Under the pieces are notes generated by a model that did not search any database, was not told the origin of the DNA, and saw only the letters and a list, made by a program, of their open reading frames with translations. This document shows, one piece after another, positions 1 to 9,690 of a stretch of 64,000 nt of DNA (positions within the stretch are counted from its first letter, which is position 1; every line of letters begins with the position of its first letter). The DNA lies in contig NZ_CP096980.1 in the NCBI RefSeq assembly GCF_002006355.2, positions 2,046,001 to 2,110,000 on the forward strand, in the 5' to 3' direction. The position numbers were made by a program, and so were the translations under genes. This DNA comes from Clostridium felsineum DSM 794. GTDB lineage: Bacteria > Bacillota > Clostridia > Clostridiales > Clostridiaceae.

Positions 1-785
1 AGGGCTTTACGGGAATAAATGTGTTTACAAGGCATGTTGGTGCAGATATAAAGGTTATAGATATAGGTGTAGATGCAGACATAGATATAGATGGAGTAAT
101 AAATAAAAAGATAAGAAAAGGTACAAGTAATATGGCAAAAGGACCTGCAATGACTAGAGAAGAGGCGTTAAAGGGGCTCACAATAGGAATTGAAACAGTG
201 AAAGAACTTAAGGATAAAGGTGTGAATTTACTTGGAACAGGAGAAATGGGAATAGGAAATACCACAACCAGTAGCGCAGTAGCATCAGTATTAACTGGCT
301 CAGATGTGGAGAAAATGGTTGGTATAGGCTCAGGACTTACAAAAGAAGCCTTTAAAAATAAAATTGAAATTGTAAAAAGGTCCATAGAAATAAATAAACC
401 TGATAAAGACGATCCTATTGATGTTTTAAGAAAAGTTGGTGGCTTTGATATAGCGGGGCTTGCAGGATGCTTTTTAGGAGCAGCAATATATAGACTGCCT
501 ATAGTTATTGATGGTTTTATATCAGCAGCTGCGGCACTTTTAGCAGTTAAAATAAATCCTGTGGTTAGAGAGTTTTTAATTCCATCTCACGGGTCAGCAG
601 AACCGGGAAGTACATGGATTATGGAAGAGCTGAAATTAGAGCCAATGTTAAACTTAAAAATGAGATTAGGTGAAGGTACAGGTGCAGCGTTGGCTTTTCA
701 ATTAATAGATATGGCGGTTTTTTCTTATGTCGAAATGGGAACCTTTCAAAAAGCTGAGATAGAACCATACAAACCATTAAAATAA
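1..785 (+). CDS. cobT: Nicotinate-nucleotide:dimethylbenzimidazole phosphoribosyltransferase, N-terminus off the window
   Basis: CobT makes alpha-ribazole phosphate from dimethylbenzimidazole and nicotinate mononucleotide for the lower ligand of cobalamin. The frame is open from the first bases of the window, and about 260 residues of a protein that is usually about 350 are present, so roughly 90 N-terminal residues lie upstream. The motifs LGTGEMGIGNTT and PSHGSAEPGS are typical of the family, and the glutamate of RLGEGTGAALA corresponds to the catalytic base near the C-terminus. It is followed after 18 bases by cbiK, on the same strand, as the first visible member of a cobalamin operon. Confidence 0.93.
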   Translation, partial: GFTGINVFTRHVGADIKVIDIGVDADIDIDGVINKKIRKGTSNMAKGPAMTREEALKGLTIGIETVKELKDKGVNLLGTGEMGIGNTTTSSAVASVLTGSDVEKMVGIGSGLTKEAFKNKIEIVKRSIEINKPDKDDPIDVLRKVGGFDIAGLAGCFLGAAIYRLPIVIDGFISAAAALLAVKINPVVREFLIPSHGSAEPGSTWIMEELKLEPMLNLKMRLGEGTGAALAFQLIDMAVFSYVEMGTFQKAEIEPYKPLK

Positions 786-803
786 TATATGGAGTGATTT
801 TTT

Positions 804-1625
804 ATGAAAAAAGCAATTTTAGTAATAAGTTTTGGTACAACTTATGAAAATACGAGAAAACTAACAATAGATAAAATAGAAGAAAAAATTAGGAATGAAT
901 TTAAAGATTATGAAATTAGAAGAGCATTCACTTCTTACAAAATAATAGAAGTTCTAAAAAAGAGAGATAACATAATTGTAGATACTCCAGATACCGCGCT
1001 AGAAAAATTAAAACAAGATGGTTATGAAGAAATAATTATTCAACCTCTTCATATTATACCTGGTTCTGAGTACGAATTTGTGAAAAGAATAGTGGAAAAA
1101 TATTCGGAGGAATTTAAGAAAATAAAACTTGGCAGACCTGTTTTATATTATAAAGGTATGCCAGAAAATTTCCCGGATGATTATGCTATTATGATAGATT
1201 CTATAAAGGATATAATTCCTAAAGAAAAATTAGTAATACTTATGGGACATGGAAGCAATCATAGTTCTAATGCATGTTATTCCTGTCTTCAACTTGTATT
1301 AAGAGATAGAGGATTTCATAATGCCTTTATAGCAAATGTAGAAGGCTATCCTAATATTGATGATGTACTAGGATATATTAAAGATTATTCGAGTAAGGAG
1401 GTTACTTTGATTCCACTTATGTTAGTAGCGGGAAATCATGCACTTATAGATATGGCAGGAGAAGATGAAGATTCCTTTAAAAATGTACTCATAAAGCATG
1501 GTTTTGAAGTAACGCCTTATATGCACGGACTTGGGGAAATTGAAAAGTTTCAACAAATATATATAGAGCATATAAAAGATACTATAAAAGAGAGGTATGA
1601 GGGAGAATTAAAGGGGGAAAAGTAA
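804..1625 (+). CDS. cbiK: Sirohydrochlorin cobaltochelatase, CbiK type
   Basis: CbiK inserts Co2+ into sirohydrochlorin at the start of the anaerobic (early cobalt) cobalamin route. The 273-residue protein begins MKKAILVISFGTTYENTRK, the usual CbiK N-terminus, and has the two metal-binding/catalytic histidines in MGHGSNH (His149) and VAGNHALID (His212). No signal peptide is present, so it is a cytoplasmic form. A GGAGTG ribosome site precedes the ATG. Its stop codon directly abuts the ATG of cobQ, which suggests translational coupling. It shows that the pathway here is the oxygen-independent one. Confidence 0.93.
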   Translation: MKKAILVISFGTTYENTRKLTIDKIEEKIRNEFKDYEIRRAFTSYKIIEVLKKRDNIIVDTPDTALEKLKQDGYEEIIIQPLHIIPGSEYEFVKRIVEKYSEEFKKIKLGRPVLYYKGMPENFPDDYAIMIDSIKDIIPKEKLVILMGHGSNHSSNACYSCLQLVLRDRGFHNAFIANVEGYPNIDDVLGYIKDYSSKEVTLIPLMLVAGNHALIDMAGEDEDSFKNVLIKHGFEVTPYMHGLGEIEKFQQIYIEHIKDTIKERYEGELKGEK

Positions 1626-3113
1626 ATGGCAAAAATAATGATTCAGGGAACTGCATCTTCTGTAGGAAAGAGTATATTAGTTGCAGCGCTTTGCAGAATT
1701 TTTAAGCAGGATGGTTATTCTGTTTGTCCATATAAGTCTCAAAACATGTCCTTAAATTCATATATAACACTTGAAGGTAAAGAAATGGGAAGAGCTCAAG
1801 TACTTCAAGCCTATGCGTCTAAACTTGAACCTGAGGTTTATATGAATCCAATACTTTTAAAGCCTACAACAGATAAAAGCTGTCAGGTTATTGTAAAAGG
1901 TGAGGTTTATAAAAATTGTAGTGCTAAAGACTACTACAGCATGAAAAAAGAATTTGCCCCTATGCTCAAAAAGGATTTTGAAGAGTTAGAAAATAAATTT
2001 GATATAGTTGTAATAGAGGGAGCAGGAAGTCCTGCTGAAATAAATTTAAGAGAAAATGATATTGTAAATATGGGTTTGGCAGAGCTTGTAGATGCACCAG
2101 TAATTTTAGCTGGAGATATAGACAAAGGAGGAGTTTTTGCTTCTCTTTTTGGAACAGTAATGCTTTTAGAGGAAAATGAGAAAAAGAGAATAAAAGGGAC
2201 TATAATAAATAAATTTAGGGGAGACGTGGACATACTAAAACCCGGACTTTCAATGCTTGAAGAAAGAATAAACATTCCTTGCTTAGGAGTTGTACCATAT
2301 TTTAATTTAAATTTAGAGGATGAGGATGGGGCTGTAGAGTTTAATACAGAAGTCAATTCTAATATAGACATAGCAGTAATTAAGCTGCCTCACATATCTA
2401 ATTTTACAGATATTGATGCGTTAAAAATAGAAGAAGATGTTTCTTTAAGGTATATAACTTCAAGTGAGAATTTTGGTAATCCTGATTTACTCATCATTCC
2501 TGGTAGTAAGAATACTATAGGTGATCTACTATATATAAGAGAAAATGGAATAGAGAAAAAAATAAAAGAGTACGCAGAAAATCATGGATTTATTTTTGGT
2601 ATATGTGGTGGATATCAAATGCTCGGAGATTTAATTGAAGATCCTTTTAAGATGGAAACTGAGTTTTTAAGTGTGAAAGGTATAGGGCTTCTTAATATAG
2701 ATACTACTTTCTTAGACAGTAAAGTTACTACAAGAGTTAAAGGAAATGTAATAAATCCTAAAATTCCAGTTTATGGTTATGAAATACACATGGGAGTTTC
2801 TAAATTTGGTGAAAAAGTTAAGCCACTTATAGAAATTATTAATAAAAATGGTGAAGAGGTTTTAATAGAAGATGGAGCAATAAATGAAGAAAAGAACGTT
2901 ATGGGAACGTACATTCATGGAATATTTGATGGGCGTGAATTTAGAGAGTATATTATTAATTCTTTAAGAGAAAAAAAAGGTATTAAGAGAAAAAAATCAG
3001 TAGTATATGAGGATATTAGAAATGCTGAAATAGATAAACTTGCAGATATTGTTAGAGATAGCCTTGATATGAATAAAATATATGAAATCATTGGAATTGA
3101 GGAAAAAGTATGA
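1626..3113 (+). CDS. cobQ: Cobyric acid synthase
   Basis: CobQ (CbiP) amidates cobyrinic acid a,c-diamide at carboxylates b, d, e and g using glutamine and ATP. The 495 residues match the family length. An N-terminal dethiobiotin-synthetase-like ATPase starts with the P-loop variant GTASSVGKS, and a C-terminal class I glutamine amidotransferase has FGICGGYQMLG with Cys327 as nucleophile and YIHGIF with His431. The ATG follows the cbiK stop with no gap, and the last four bases overlap cbiA (ATGA). It is a close relative of the next gene, and the two act in sequence on the same corrin. Confidence 0.95.
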   Translation: MAKIMIQGTASSVGKSILVAALCRIFKQDGYSVCPYKSQNMSLNSYITLEGKEMGRAQVLQAYASKLEPEVYMNPILLKPTTDKSCQVIVKGEVYKNCSAKDYYSMKKEFAPMLKKDFEELENKFDIVVIEGAGSPAEINLRENDIVNMGLAELVDAPVILAGDIDKGGVFASLFGTVMLLEENEKKRIKGTIINKFRGDVDILKPGLSMLEERINIPCLGVVPYFNLNLEDEDGAVEFNTEVNSNIDIAVIKLPHISNFTDIDALKIEEDVSLRYITSSENFGNPDLLIIPGSKNTIGDLLYIRENGIEKKIKEYAENHGFIFGICGGYQMLGDLIEDPFKMETEFLSVKGIGLLNIDTTFLDSKVTTRVKGNVINPKIPVYGYEIHMGVSKFGEKVKPLIEIINKNGEEVLIEDGAINEEKNVMGTYIHGIFDGREFREYIINSLREKKGIKRKKSVVYEDIRNAEIDKLADIVRDSLDMNKIYEIIGIEEKV

Positions 3114-4423
3114 AGAGCATAATTGTAGCCTCAAATAGCAGTGGGGGCGGAAAGACTACAGTGACTCTTGGACTTATGCAAGCACTCATAAATAGAGGAC
3201 TTAAGGTTCAAGGCTTTAAGGTTGGTCCAGATTATATCGATACGGCTTTTCATGAAAGAGTTACTAAGAAACCATCAAGAAATTTAGATTTATTTTTGAT
3301 GGGGAAAAATGGTGTTAAGGCTTCTTTTTCAAGAGGTGAAGGAGATTATGGTATAGTAGAAGGGGTAATGGGACTTTATGATGGACGTGGTATAACCTCA
3401 GAATATTCTACAGCACATTTAAGTAAAGTTTTAAAGCTTCCAGTGGTTTTAGTTCTAACACCTAAGGCGCAGAGTGTAACCTTGTGTGCTGAAATATCAG
3501 GTATATTGGCCTTTGATCCAGATGTAAATATAGTAGGAGTTATTTTAAATAATATAACTGAAGGCTACTATAAACTTCTAAAAGCTGCTATTGAAAAAAA
3601 TCTTAAAGGAAAAATAAAGGTGTTTGGATATCTACCTAAGGAAGAAAAACTTCAGCTTAAAAGCAGACATTTAGGATTGGTACAAAGTGTTGAAGTAGCA
3701 TCTCTCAATGAAAAACTCCATGAGTGCAGTAGTCTTTTAGAAAAACATGTTGATATAGATGAAATTCTTAAGTGTACTAAGAGTATGCCTACATTCCAAG
3801 ATGAGTATCATTTGAAAAATAGAAATCTAAAAATAGCTGTGGCAAAGGACGAGGCATTTAATTTTTATTACAAAGAAAATTTGGAACTTTTAAATGAATT
3901 AGGTGAGGTAACTTATTTCAGCCCTCTAAGAGATAAAATTCTTCCAAAGGATTTGGACTTTCTTTACATAGGAGGAGGATATCCAGAAGTTTTTAAAGAG
4001 GAATTAAGTAAGAATAAAAGTATGTTGTTAAGTATAAAGGAAAGACTTGAAAGTGGACTAAAATGTTATGCCGAGTGTGGGGGCTTAATGTATCTTATGG
4101 AAAACATAGAGGAGAGTCCTATGGTAGGCTTTTTTAAGGGAAATGCATACATGACTAAAAGACTTCAAAACTTTGGGTATGCTAAGGTAATTATAGAAAA
4201 AGAAAATACAATGCTTCCTCTTGAAGCTCAAATCAATTGTCATGAATTTCATAAATCTTTCGTGGAAACAGAAGAGGAGAAGGTATATTCAGTTATAAAA
4301 GATAATTTTTTAGGTGAACAGAAGATTTGGAACTGTGGTTATGTTAAAAAAAACACTTTAGCAGCATATCCACATGTACATTTTTTTCATAATCTAGATT
4401 TTTTAAAATATTTGATAAGGTAA
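3110..4423 (+). CDS. cbiA: Cobyrinic acid a,c-diamide synthase
   Basis: CbiA (CobB family) amidates the a and c side chains of cobyrinic acid with glutamine and ATP. It has the same two-domain plan as CobQ: an N-terminal P-loop (ASNSSGGGKTTVT), the substrate motif KVGPDYIDTAFH, and a C-terminal glutamine amidotransferase whose nucleophile is Cys323 in CYAECGGLMYL. The length of 437 is normal for the anaerobic enzyme. The start overlaps the end of cobQ by four bases, a typical coupled arrangement. The ending is normal, with a 9-base gap to cbiC. Confidence 0.95.
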   Translation: MKSIIVASNSSGGGKTTVTLGLMQALINRGLKVQGFKVGPDYIDTAFHERVTKKPSRNLDLFLMGKNGVKASFSRGEGDYGIVEGVMGLYDGRGITSEYSTAHLSKVLKLPVVLVLTPKAQSVTLCAEISGILAFDPDVNIVGVILNNITEGYYKLLKAAIEKNLKGKIKVFGYLPKEEKLQLKSRHLGLVQSVEVASLNEKLHECSSLLEKHVDIDEILKCTKSMPTFQDEYHLKNRNLKIAVAKDEAFNFYYKENLELLNELGEVTYFSPLRDKILPKDLDFLYIGGGYPEVFKEELSKNKSMLLSIKERLESGLKCYAECGGLMYLMENIEESPMVGFFKGNAYMTKRLQNFGYAKVIIEKENTMLPLEAQINCHEFHKSFVETEEEKVYSVIKDNFLGEQKIWNCGYVKKNTLAAYPHVHFFHNLDFLKYLIR

Positions 4424-4432
4424 AGGTGAAAT

Positions 4433-5050
4433 ATGGATTATATAAAGAACCCAAAAAAAATTGAAGAAGAAAGTTTTAGAATAATAGAAAGTGAAATGGG
4501 TCAGCATAGCTTTACAGAAAGAGAACTTAAGATAGTAAAAAGAGTTATACATACTACTGCTGATTTTGAATACAAGGACTTACTTTATATAAGAGAAGGG
4601 GCTATTGATGCGGCTTTAAGCTTGTTTCAAAAAGGTGGAATTACAATTTATGCAGATACAAATATGATTACAGCAGGAATAAGCAAGAAAGTACTTGAAG
4701 CTTTAAATTGTAAGGTAGTTTCCTATGTACGAGATGAAGAAATAGCAAAAATAGCAAAAGAAAAAGGGATAACTAGATCTATGGCAGGCATAGAGAAGGC
4801 AGCTAGTGAAGGAGTAGAAATTTTCTTGTTTGGAAATGCTCCTACAGCACTTTATAAGCTTAAAGAACTTATAGAGGAAAGAAAAGCATGTCCTAAATTT
4901 GTTGTGGCAGCACCAGTTGGTTTCGTTGGGGCAGCTCAATCTAAAGAGGATTTTGAAAAAATAGATATTCCAATGATTACGGTAAGAGGAAGAAAAGGTG
5001 GAAGCACTGTTACTACAGCTATTGTAAATGCACTTTTGTATATGCTTTAA
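4433..5050 (+). CDS. cbiC: Cobalt-precorrin-8 methylmutase
   Basis: CbiC moves the methyl group from C-11 to C-12 of cobalt-precorrin-8 to give cobyrinic acid. The 205-residue protein contains the active-site histidine in VIHTTADFEY (His40), DTNMITAGI, and the C-terminal APVGFVGAAQSKE and RGRKGGSTVTTAIVNALL segments diagnostic of the family. It lies between the two amidases and cbiD on the same strand with short gaps. Confidence 0.95.
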   Translation: MDYIKNPKKIEEESFRIIESEMGQHSFTERELKIVKRVIHTTADFEYKDLLYIREGAIDAALSLFQKGGITIYADTNMITAGISKKVLEALNCKVVSYVRDEEIAKIAKEKGITRSMAGIEKAASEGVEIFLFGNAPTALYKLKELIEERKACPKFVVAAPVGFVGAAQSKEDFEKIDIPMITVRGRKGGSTVTTAIVNALLYML

Positions 5051-5077
5051 TTAAATTTATGAAGGGAAAATTTAAAC

Positions 5078-6163
5078 ATGATTGAAATGTATGTGAATTG
5101 TGATGGAAAAAAATTAAGATGTGGTTATACTACTGGTTCTTGTGCAGCAGCTGCGGCAAAAGCAGCCACATATATGCTGTATGAAGATAAGAATTTAGAC
5201 TTTATAAAAATAGATACACCTAAGGGAATAGAACTTAAGCTTCCAATTGAGAATATTAAAAAAGGTGATGGATTTGTAGAGTGTTCTATTGTTAAAGATG
5301 GAGGAGATGACCCAGATATAACACATGGCATTGAAATATGGGCAAGAGCGGAAGAAAAAAAGGAAGGCTATGAATTAAAGGGTGGAATTGGAGTAGGCAT
5401 AGTAAAAAGTGAAGGACTTTACATAAGAAAGGGTGACTATGCAATAAATCCTGTTCCAAGACGTATGATTGAAAAAGAAGTAAAGGAAGTTTTGCCAGAG
5501 GGTAAAGGCGTTTTAATAACAATATTTGTTCCAGAGGGTGAAGAAATAGCAAAAAAAACTTTCAATCCAAGACTTAATATAATAGGTGGCATATCAATTT
5601 TAGGAACTACTGGTATTGTGGTTCCAATGTCAGAGGAAGCTCTTCGTGAATCTATAAAGCTTGAAATAAACCAAAAGTTTGAAAGTGGAATTAGAGATTT
5701 TACATTCTTGTTTGGAAATATGGGAGAGGATAAGGCTAAAGCCATAGGACTTCATTCTGAAAATTTTGTTATAATGTCTAACTATGTGGATTTTGCATTA
5801 AATTGCTGCATGGAGAAGGATATAAAGAAGATTTTAATGGTAGGGCATATAGGCAAAATGTGTAAGATAGCAGCAGGATGTTTTAACACTCACAGTAGAG
5901 TTTGCGGAATAAGACTTGAGGTTTTAGCCCTTGAACTTGCCTTAATGGGAGCTGATAGAGGCTTCGTTGAAAGAATATATAAGGAGAAAACCACAGAGGG
6001 AGCAGTTAAAATAATAGGTGAAGAGTATAAAGACATATATAGAAGGCTTGGAATAAAAATTAAGGAAAAAATAAAAGAATTCACTTATGGTAGGGTAGAG
6101 GCAGAGATTGTTTTGTATTCAATGGATAAAGGAACACTGTGGGATTCCAGAGGAGTGATTTAA
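5078..6163 (+). CDS. cbiD: Cobalt-precorrin-5B C1-methyltransferase
   Basis: CbiD methylates C-1 in the anaerobic route. The 361 residues contain the family hallmarks LRCGYTTGSCAAAAAKAA near the N-terminus and GHIGKMCKIAAGCFNTHS in the C-terminal half. The first ATG (MIEMYVNCDGK) follows AAGGGAAAA; the internal Met4 is a less likely alternative. CbiD is specific to the early-cobalt pathway and agrees with the cbiK upstream. It is followed after one base by cbiT. Confidence 0.94.
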   Translation: MIEMYVNCDGKKLRCGYTTGSCAAAAAKAATYMLYEDKNLDFIKIDTPKGIELKLPIENIKKGDGFVECSIVKDGGDDPDITHGIEIWARAEEKKEGYELKGGIGVGIVKSEGLYIRKGDYAINPVPRRMIEKEVKEVLPEGKGVLITIFVPEGEEIAKKTFNPRLNIIGGISILGTTGIVVPMSEEALRESIKLEINQKFESGIRDFTFLFGNMGEDKAKAIGLHSENFVIMSNYVDFALNCCMEKDIKKILMVGHIGKMCKIAAGCFNTHSRVCGIRLEVLALELALMGADRGFVERIYKEKTTEGAVKIIGEEYKDIYRRLGIKIKEKIKEFTYGRVEAEIVLYSMDKGTLWDSRGVI

Positions 6164-6164
6164 A

Positions 6165-6728
6165 GTGAGATATATAAAAGATGAAGAGTTTATACGTGGT
6201 GATTGTCCTATGACTAAGGAAGAGGTTAGAATACTTAGTATAGCAAAGCTTGAGATAGGTGATGGTGATACTCTTTTAGATGTGGGAGCGGGAACAGGTT
6301 CTATTAGTATACAGATGTGTAAATGTGCAGCTAAGGGAAGAGTTATAGCAATAGAAAAAGAGGATAAGGCACTTAAAGTACTAAAGCAAAATAAAGAAAA
6401 GTTTAAAGCGGATAATTTAGAAATTATTGAGAGAGATGCTTCTGAACTTGATTTAAAGGAAAGCTTTAATGGCATTTTTATTGGTGGCAGTAAAGGAAGT
6501 ATAGATAAAATAATAAAAATATATGCTAAAAAGTTAAAAAAGGATGGAATAATGGTTTTAAATTTTATAACCATAAATAATCTTTATAAAGCACTAGAGA
6601 CTTTAAAAGAAATAAATTTTGAGACAGAATGTATTGAAGTAGGAGTTAGCAGAATGAAAGGAAAAAGTTATATGATGCTTTCAAATAATCCTATTTTCAT
6701 AGTAACAGGAAAATTAATGGAGGTATAA
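6165..6728 (+). CDS. cbiT: Cobalt-precorrin-6B C15-methyltransferase (decarboxylating), CbiT
   Basis: CbiT methylates C-15 and decarboxylates the C-12 acetate of the corrin precursor. The 187-residue protein starts with GTG and has the Rossmann SAM-binding motif LLDVGAGTGSISIQMCK and a downstream GGSKGSID loop seen in CbiT. It is a stand-alone CbiT: there is no CbiE domain fused to it, unlike the CobL-type fusion found in some organisms. The GTG lies two bases after the cbiD stop, within a GGAGTGATT ribosome site, so translation is probably coupled. Confidence 0.92.
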   Translation: MRYIKDEEFIRGDCPMTKEEVRILSIAKLEIGDGDTLLDVGAGTGSISIQMCKCAAKGRVIAIEKEDKALKVLKQNKEKFKADNLEIIERDASELDLKESFNGIFIGGSKGSIDKIIKIYAKKLKKDGIMVLNFITINNLYKALETLKEINFETECIEVGVSRMKGKSYMMLSNNPIFIVTGKLMEV

Positions 6729-6730
6729 AA

Positions 6731-7396
6731 ATGGCTAAGATTTATGGAATAGGAGTTGGACCTGGAGATAGCGAGCTTCTTACGATAAAGGCAGTAAAGA
6801 CAATTGAAAAGTGTGAAGTTATAGTAGCACCAGTAGCTATGAAGGGAAAAAGAAGTATAGCTCTTAATATTGCAAAAGAATATATTAAAGAGGATGCAGA
6901 GGTTCTGTTACTTCATTTTCCAATGGGAGGTATGGAGCAGGATACAAAAATATATGAGGCATTTAAAGCAGTTGAAGAAAAGCTTAGGGAAGGAAAAAAT
7001 GTGGGCTTTTTAACCATAGGAGATCCCTTTGTATATAGTACTTATATATATTTATTAGAGCATGTAAAAAAAGCTGGATATGATGCAGAAACAATTCCAG
7101 GAATAACTTCTTTTTCAGCTTGTGCTAGTCTTGCAGAAGAAGCCTTAGTTATAGGAGATGAGCCTCTTTTAATAATACCTGGTAATAGGCTTAACTGCAT
7201 AAAAGACGAAAAAAATGTTGTTATAATGAAGGTATATAAAAAAGAAGAAGAAATATTAGATGCACTTGAAGAAAAAGGTTTTACTTACGTATGTGTAAAA
7301 AGAGCAGGAAGAGAAGGACAAAAAATTACAAGAGACAGAGAAGAAATAATAAATGAAAAAGAATATATGTCATTAATAATAGCACATAGAAAATAG
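6731..7396 (+). CDS. cbiL: Cobalt-precorrin-2 C20-methyltransferase
   Basis: CbiL adds the C-20 methyl group from SAM. It is a tetrapyrrole methyltransferase of 221 residues, with the N-terminal GIGVGPGDSELLTIKAVK and the LTIGDPFVYSTYIYL and IPGITSFSACAS motifs that place it in the C20 subgroup. It follows cbiT by two bases and precedes cbiF by ten. Assignment to CbiL and not to the other corrin methyltransferases rests on these motifs and on the presence of separate cbiF and cbiH copies next to it. Confidence 0.92.
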   Translation: MAKIYGIGVGPGDSELLTIKAVKTIEKCEVIVAPVAMKGKRSIALNIAKEYIKEDAEVLLLHFPMGGMEQDTKIYEAFKAVEEKLREGKNVGFLTIGDPFVYSTYIYLLEHVKKAGYDAETIPGITSFSACASLAEEALVIGDEPLLIIPGNRLNCIKDEKNVVIMKVYKKEEEILDALEEKGFTYVCVKRAGREGQKITRDREEIINEKEYMSLIIAHRK

Positions 7397-7406
7397 GAGG
7401 GATTTT

Positions 7407-8162
7407 ATGGTTTATTTTATAGGTGCAGGGCCAGGCGATGTTGATTTAATAACAGTAAAGGGAAGAAAAATAATAGAGAAAGCAGATGTCGTTATATATG
7501 CAGGTTCTCTTGTAAGTAAAGAACATATGGAATTCTGTAAAGTTGGTGTAGAACTTTATAATTCGGCTCATATGACACTAGAGGAAGTTCTTTCAGTTAT
7601 TGAAAAGGCAGAAAAGGAGGGAAAAGTAACAGTGCGTCTTCACACAGGAGATCCATCTATATATGGAGCTATAAAAGAGCAAATGGATGAACTCTACAAA
7701 AAGAATATAGAGTTTGAAGTTATACCAGGAGTTAGTTCTTTTACAGCAGCAGCTTCAGCTATAAAAAGAGAGTTCACCCTTCCAGGTGTAAGTCAAACTG
7801 TTATTTTAACTAGAATTGAAGGAAGAACACCCGTACCAGAAAATGAAGATATAGAAAAATTGGCAGCACTTGGAGCGTCTATGGCAATATTTTTGTCTGT
7901 GGGAATGATAAATAAGGTTGTAGAAAAGCTTAAAAGGGGTTATAAAAGAAATGTACCAGTAGCAGTAGTTGAAAGGGCCTCTTGGGAAGATGAGAGAATT
8001 GTAATGGGAACGCTAGAAGATATAGGAGATAAGGTTAAAAAAATGGGTATAACAAAATGTGCTCAAATACTTGTAGGAGACTTTATAGATTCAAGCTATT
8101 CAAAAAGTCTTCTTTATGATAAAAACTTTACTCATATGTTTAGAGAAGGAAAGAAAAAATGA
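7407..8162 (+). CDS. cbiF: Cobalt-precorrin-4 C11-methyltransferase
   Basis: CbiF (CobM family) methylates C-11. The 251 residues include FIGAGPGDVDLITVKGRK, VIYAGSLVS, the LHTGDPSIYGAI motif and VIPGVSSFTAAASA, all typical of CbiF. A GGAGGG ribosome site precedes the ATG. The last bases overlap the start of cbiJ (ATGA). In many clostridia cbiG lies immediately after cbiF; here it does not. Confidence 0.93.
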   Translation: MVYFIGAGPGDVDLITVKGRKIIEKADVVIYAGSLVSKEHMEFCKVGVELYNSAHMTLEEVLSVIEKAEKEGKVTVRLHTGDPSIYGAIKEQMDELYKKNIEFEVIPGVSSFTAAASAIKREFTLPGVSQTVILTRIEGRTPVPENEDIEKLAALGASMAIFLSVGMINKVVEKLKRGYKRNVPVAVVERASWEDERIVMGTLEDIGDKVKKMGITKCAQILVGDFIDSSYSKSLLYDKNFTHMFREGKKK

Positions 8163-8947
8163 TAGCATTAATTCTAGGAACCTCTGAGGGGAAAAGCTTA
8201 CTAAAAGAACTTAATTTATTTACCTCAGATATTTTAGTGTCTACTACAACTAATTATGGTGGAGAGCTTTTAAAGGATTATAAATATAAAACGTTAAATA
8301 CAAAGCCACTTTTAAAGGATGAACTTAAAGAAGTGTTAATGGAAAATAATATATCAATTTTAATAGATGCTTCTCATCCTTATGCATCTAAAATATCTGA
8401 TAATTGCATAAGTCTTGCAAAAGAACTTAAACTTAAGTATTTAAGATATGAAAGACCATCAGTTTGCGAAAAGTATAGAAATAATGAAAAAGTTATTTTT
8501 GTTAAGGATTATGAAGAACTGATAGATAAAATAAAAGTTATAGGAAATTTAAATAAAAGAGAAGCAGCCATTTTAAATACTACAGGCAGTAATAATGTAG
8601 AAAAATTTATAAAGTCAGATATAAAGAGTAGAGTTATTCATAGAGTACTACCTTCCCTTAAGGTTTTAGAAAAGTTATTTTTACTTGGAGTTAAGGTAGA
8701 GGATATAATTGCAATAAAAGGACCTATCGGTTTCGAGTTAAATAAAGGTTTTATAGAGCAGTATAGAGCAGATGCAATTGTGCTTAAAGATAGTGGAACA
8801 CTCGGAGGAACGGAAGAAAAAATAAAGGCTGCCTTGGATAAGGATATATATAGTTTTATAATTGAAAGAGAAAAAAAGGATTATAAAAATCTGTTTTTTA
8901 GTATAGAAGCCTTAGTTAATTATATAAAAATCAATAAACTTTATTAG
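8159..8947 (+). CDS. cbiJ: Cobalt-precorrin-6A reductase
   Basis: CbiJ reduces cobalt-precorrin-6A with a nicotinamide cofactor. The 262-residue protein starts MIALILGTSEGKSLLKEL, the CbiJ/CobK N-terminus, and carries LIDASHPYASKIS and the C-terminal VLKDSGTLGGTEEKIKAAL, where the DSG..GG..EK pattern is typical. It overlaps cbiF by four bases and is followed by cbiH after 11 bases. Confidence 0.91.
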   Translation: MIALILGTSEGKSLLKELNLFTSDILVSTTTNYGGELLKDYKYKTLNTKPLLKDELKEVLMENNISILIDASHPYASKISDNCISLAKELKLKYLRYERPSVCEKYRNNEKVIFVKDYEELIDKIKVIGNLNKREAAILNTTGSNNVEKFIKSDIKSRVIHRVLPSLKVLEKLFLLGVKVEDIIAIKGPIGFELNKGFIEQYRADAIVLKDSGTLGGTEEKIKAALDKDIYSFIIEREKKDYKNLFFSIEALVNYIKINKLY

Positions 8948-8958
8948 GAGGCTATGTT

Positions 8959-9675
8959 TTGGGTAAATTATATGTAGTTGGAATAGGACCAGGTGGACTT
9001 AATGATATGACATTAAAAGCTAAAAAAGCTATAGAGGAAAGTGAAATTATAGTAGGTTATACAAAATATATTAGTATGATTGAGGAATTGATTTTAGGAA
9101 AAGAAGTATTTCAAACTGGTATGAAGCAGGAAGTAGATAGATGCAAAAAGGCATTAGAACTATCACAAAATAAAGTAGTTTCAATAATAAGCACAGGTGA
9201 TGCTGGGATATATGGAATGGCAGGACTTATTCTTGAAATGAAAAAGGACGAAATAGTTGAAGTTATTCCAGGAGTTACATCTTCAATAGCAGCAGCGGCA
9301 TGTTTAGGCTCACCTCTAATGCATGATAACTGTTTAATAAGTTTAAGCGATTTAATGACTCCTTATGATTTGATAAAAAAGAGAGTTTTACTTGCAGCAG
9401 AAGGTGATTTTGTAATTTCTTTTTATAATCCTAGAAGTAAGGGCAGACCTAATTATTTAAGAGAGTGTATTGATATTATAAGGGAATATAGAGAAGATAC
9501 AACTCCTGTAGGTATAGTTAAAAATGCTATGAGACAGGGAGAAGAAGTAAGTATAACTACCCTTCAAAATTTTGATGAAACAAAGGTAGATATGATGTCC
9601 ATGGTTATAATCGGAAATAGTAATACCTTTATCAAAGGAAATATGATGATAACTCCAAGAGGATACAAACTTTAA
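8959..9675 (+). CDS. cbiH: Cobalt-precorrin-3 C17-methyltransferase
   Basis: CbiH methylates C-17 with ring contraction. The 238 residues have YVVGIGPGGLNDMTLKAKKA, VGYTKYISMI, ISTGDAGIYGMAGL and VIPGVTSSIAAAACLGSP, followed by SFYNPRSKGRPNYLRE, which are characteristic of CbiH/CobJ. The start is a TTG placed 6 bases after an AGGAGGC ribosome site; no in-frame ATG fits. Confidence 0.93.
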   Translation: MGKLYVVGIGPGGLNDMTLKAKKAIEESEIIVGYTKYISMIEELILGKEVFQTGMKQEVDRCKKALELSQNKVVSIISTGDAGIYGMAGLILEMKKDEIVEVIPGVTSSIAAAACLGSPLMHDNCLISLSDLMTPYDLIKKRVLLAAEGDFVISFYNPRSKGRPNYLRECIDIIREYREDTTPVGIVKNAMRQGEEVSITTLQNFDETKVDMMSMVIIGNSNTFIKGNMMITPRGYKL

Positions 9676-9690
9676 TTTTAGGAGGGTAAA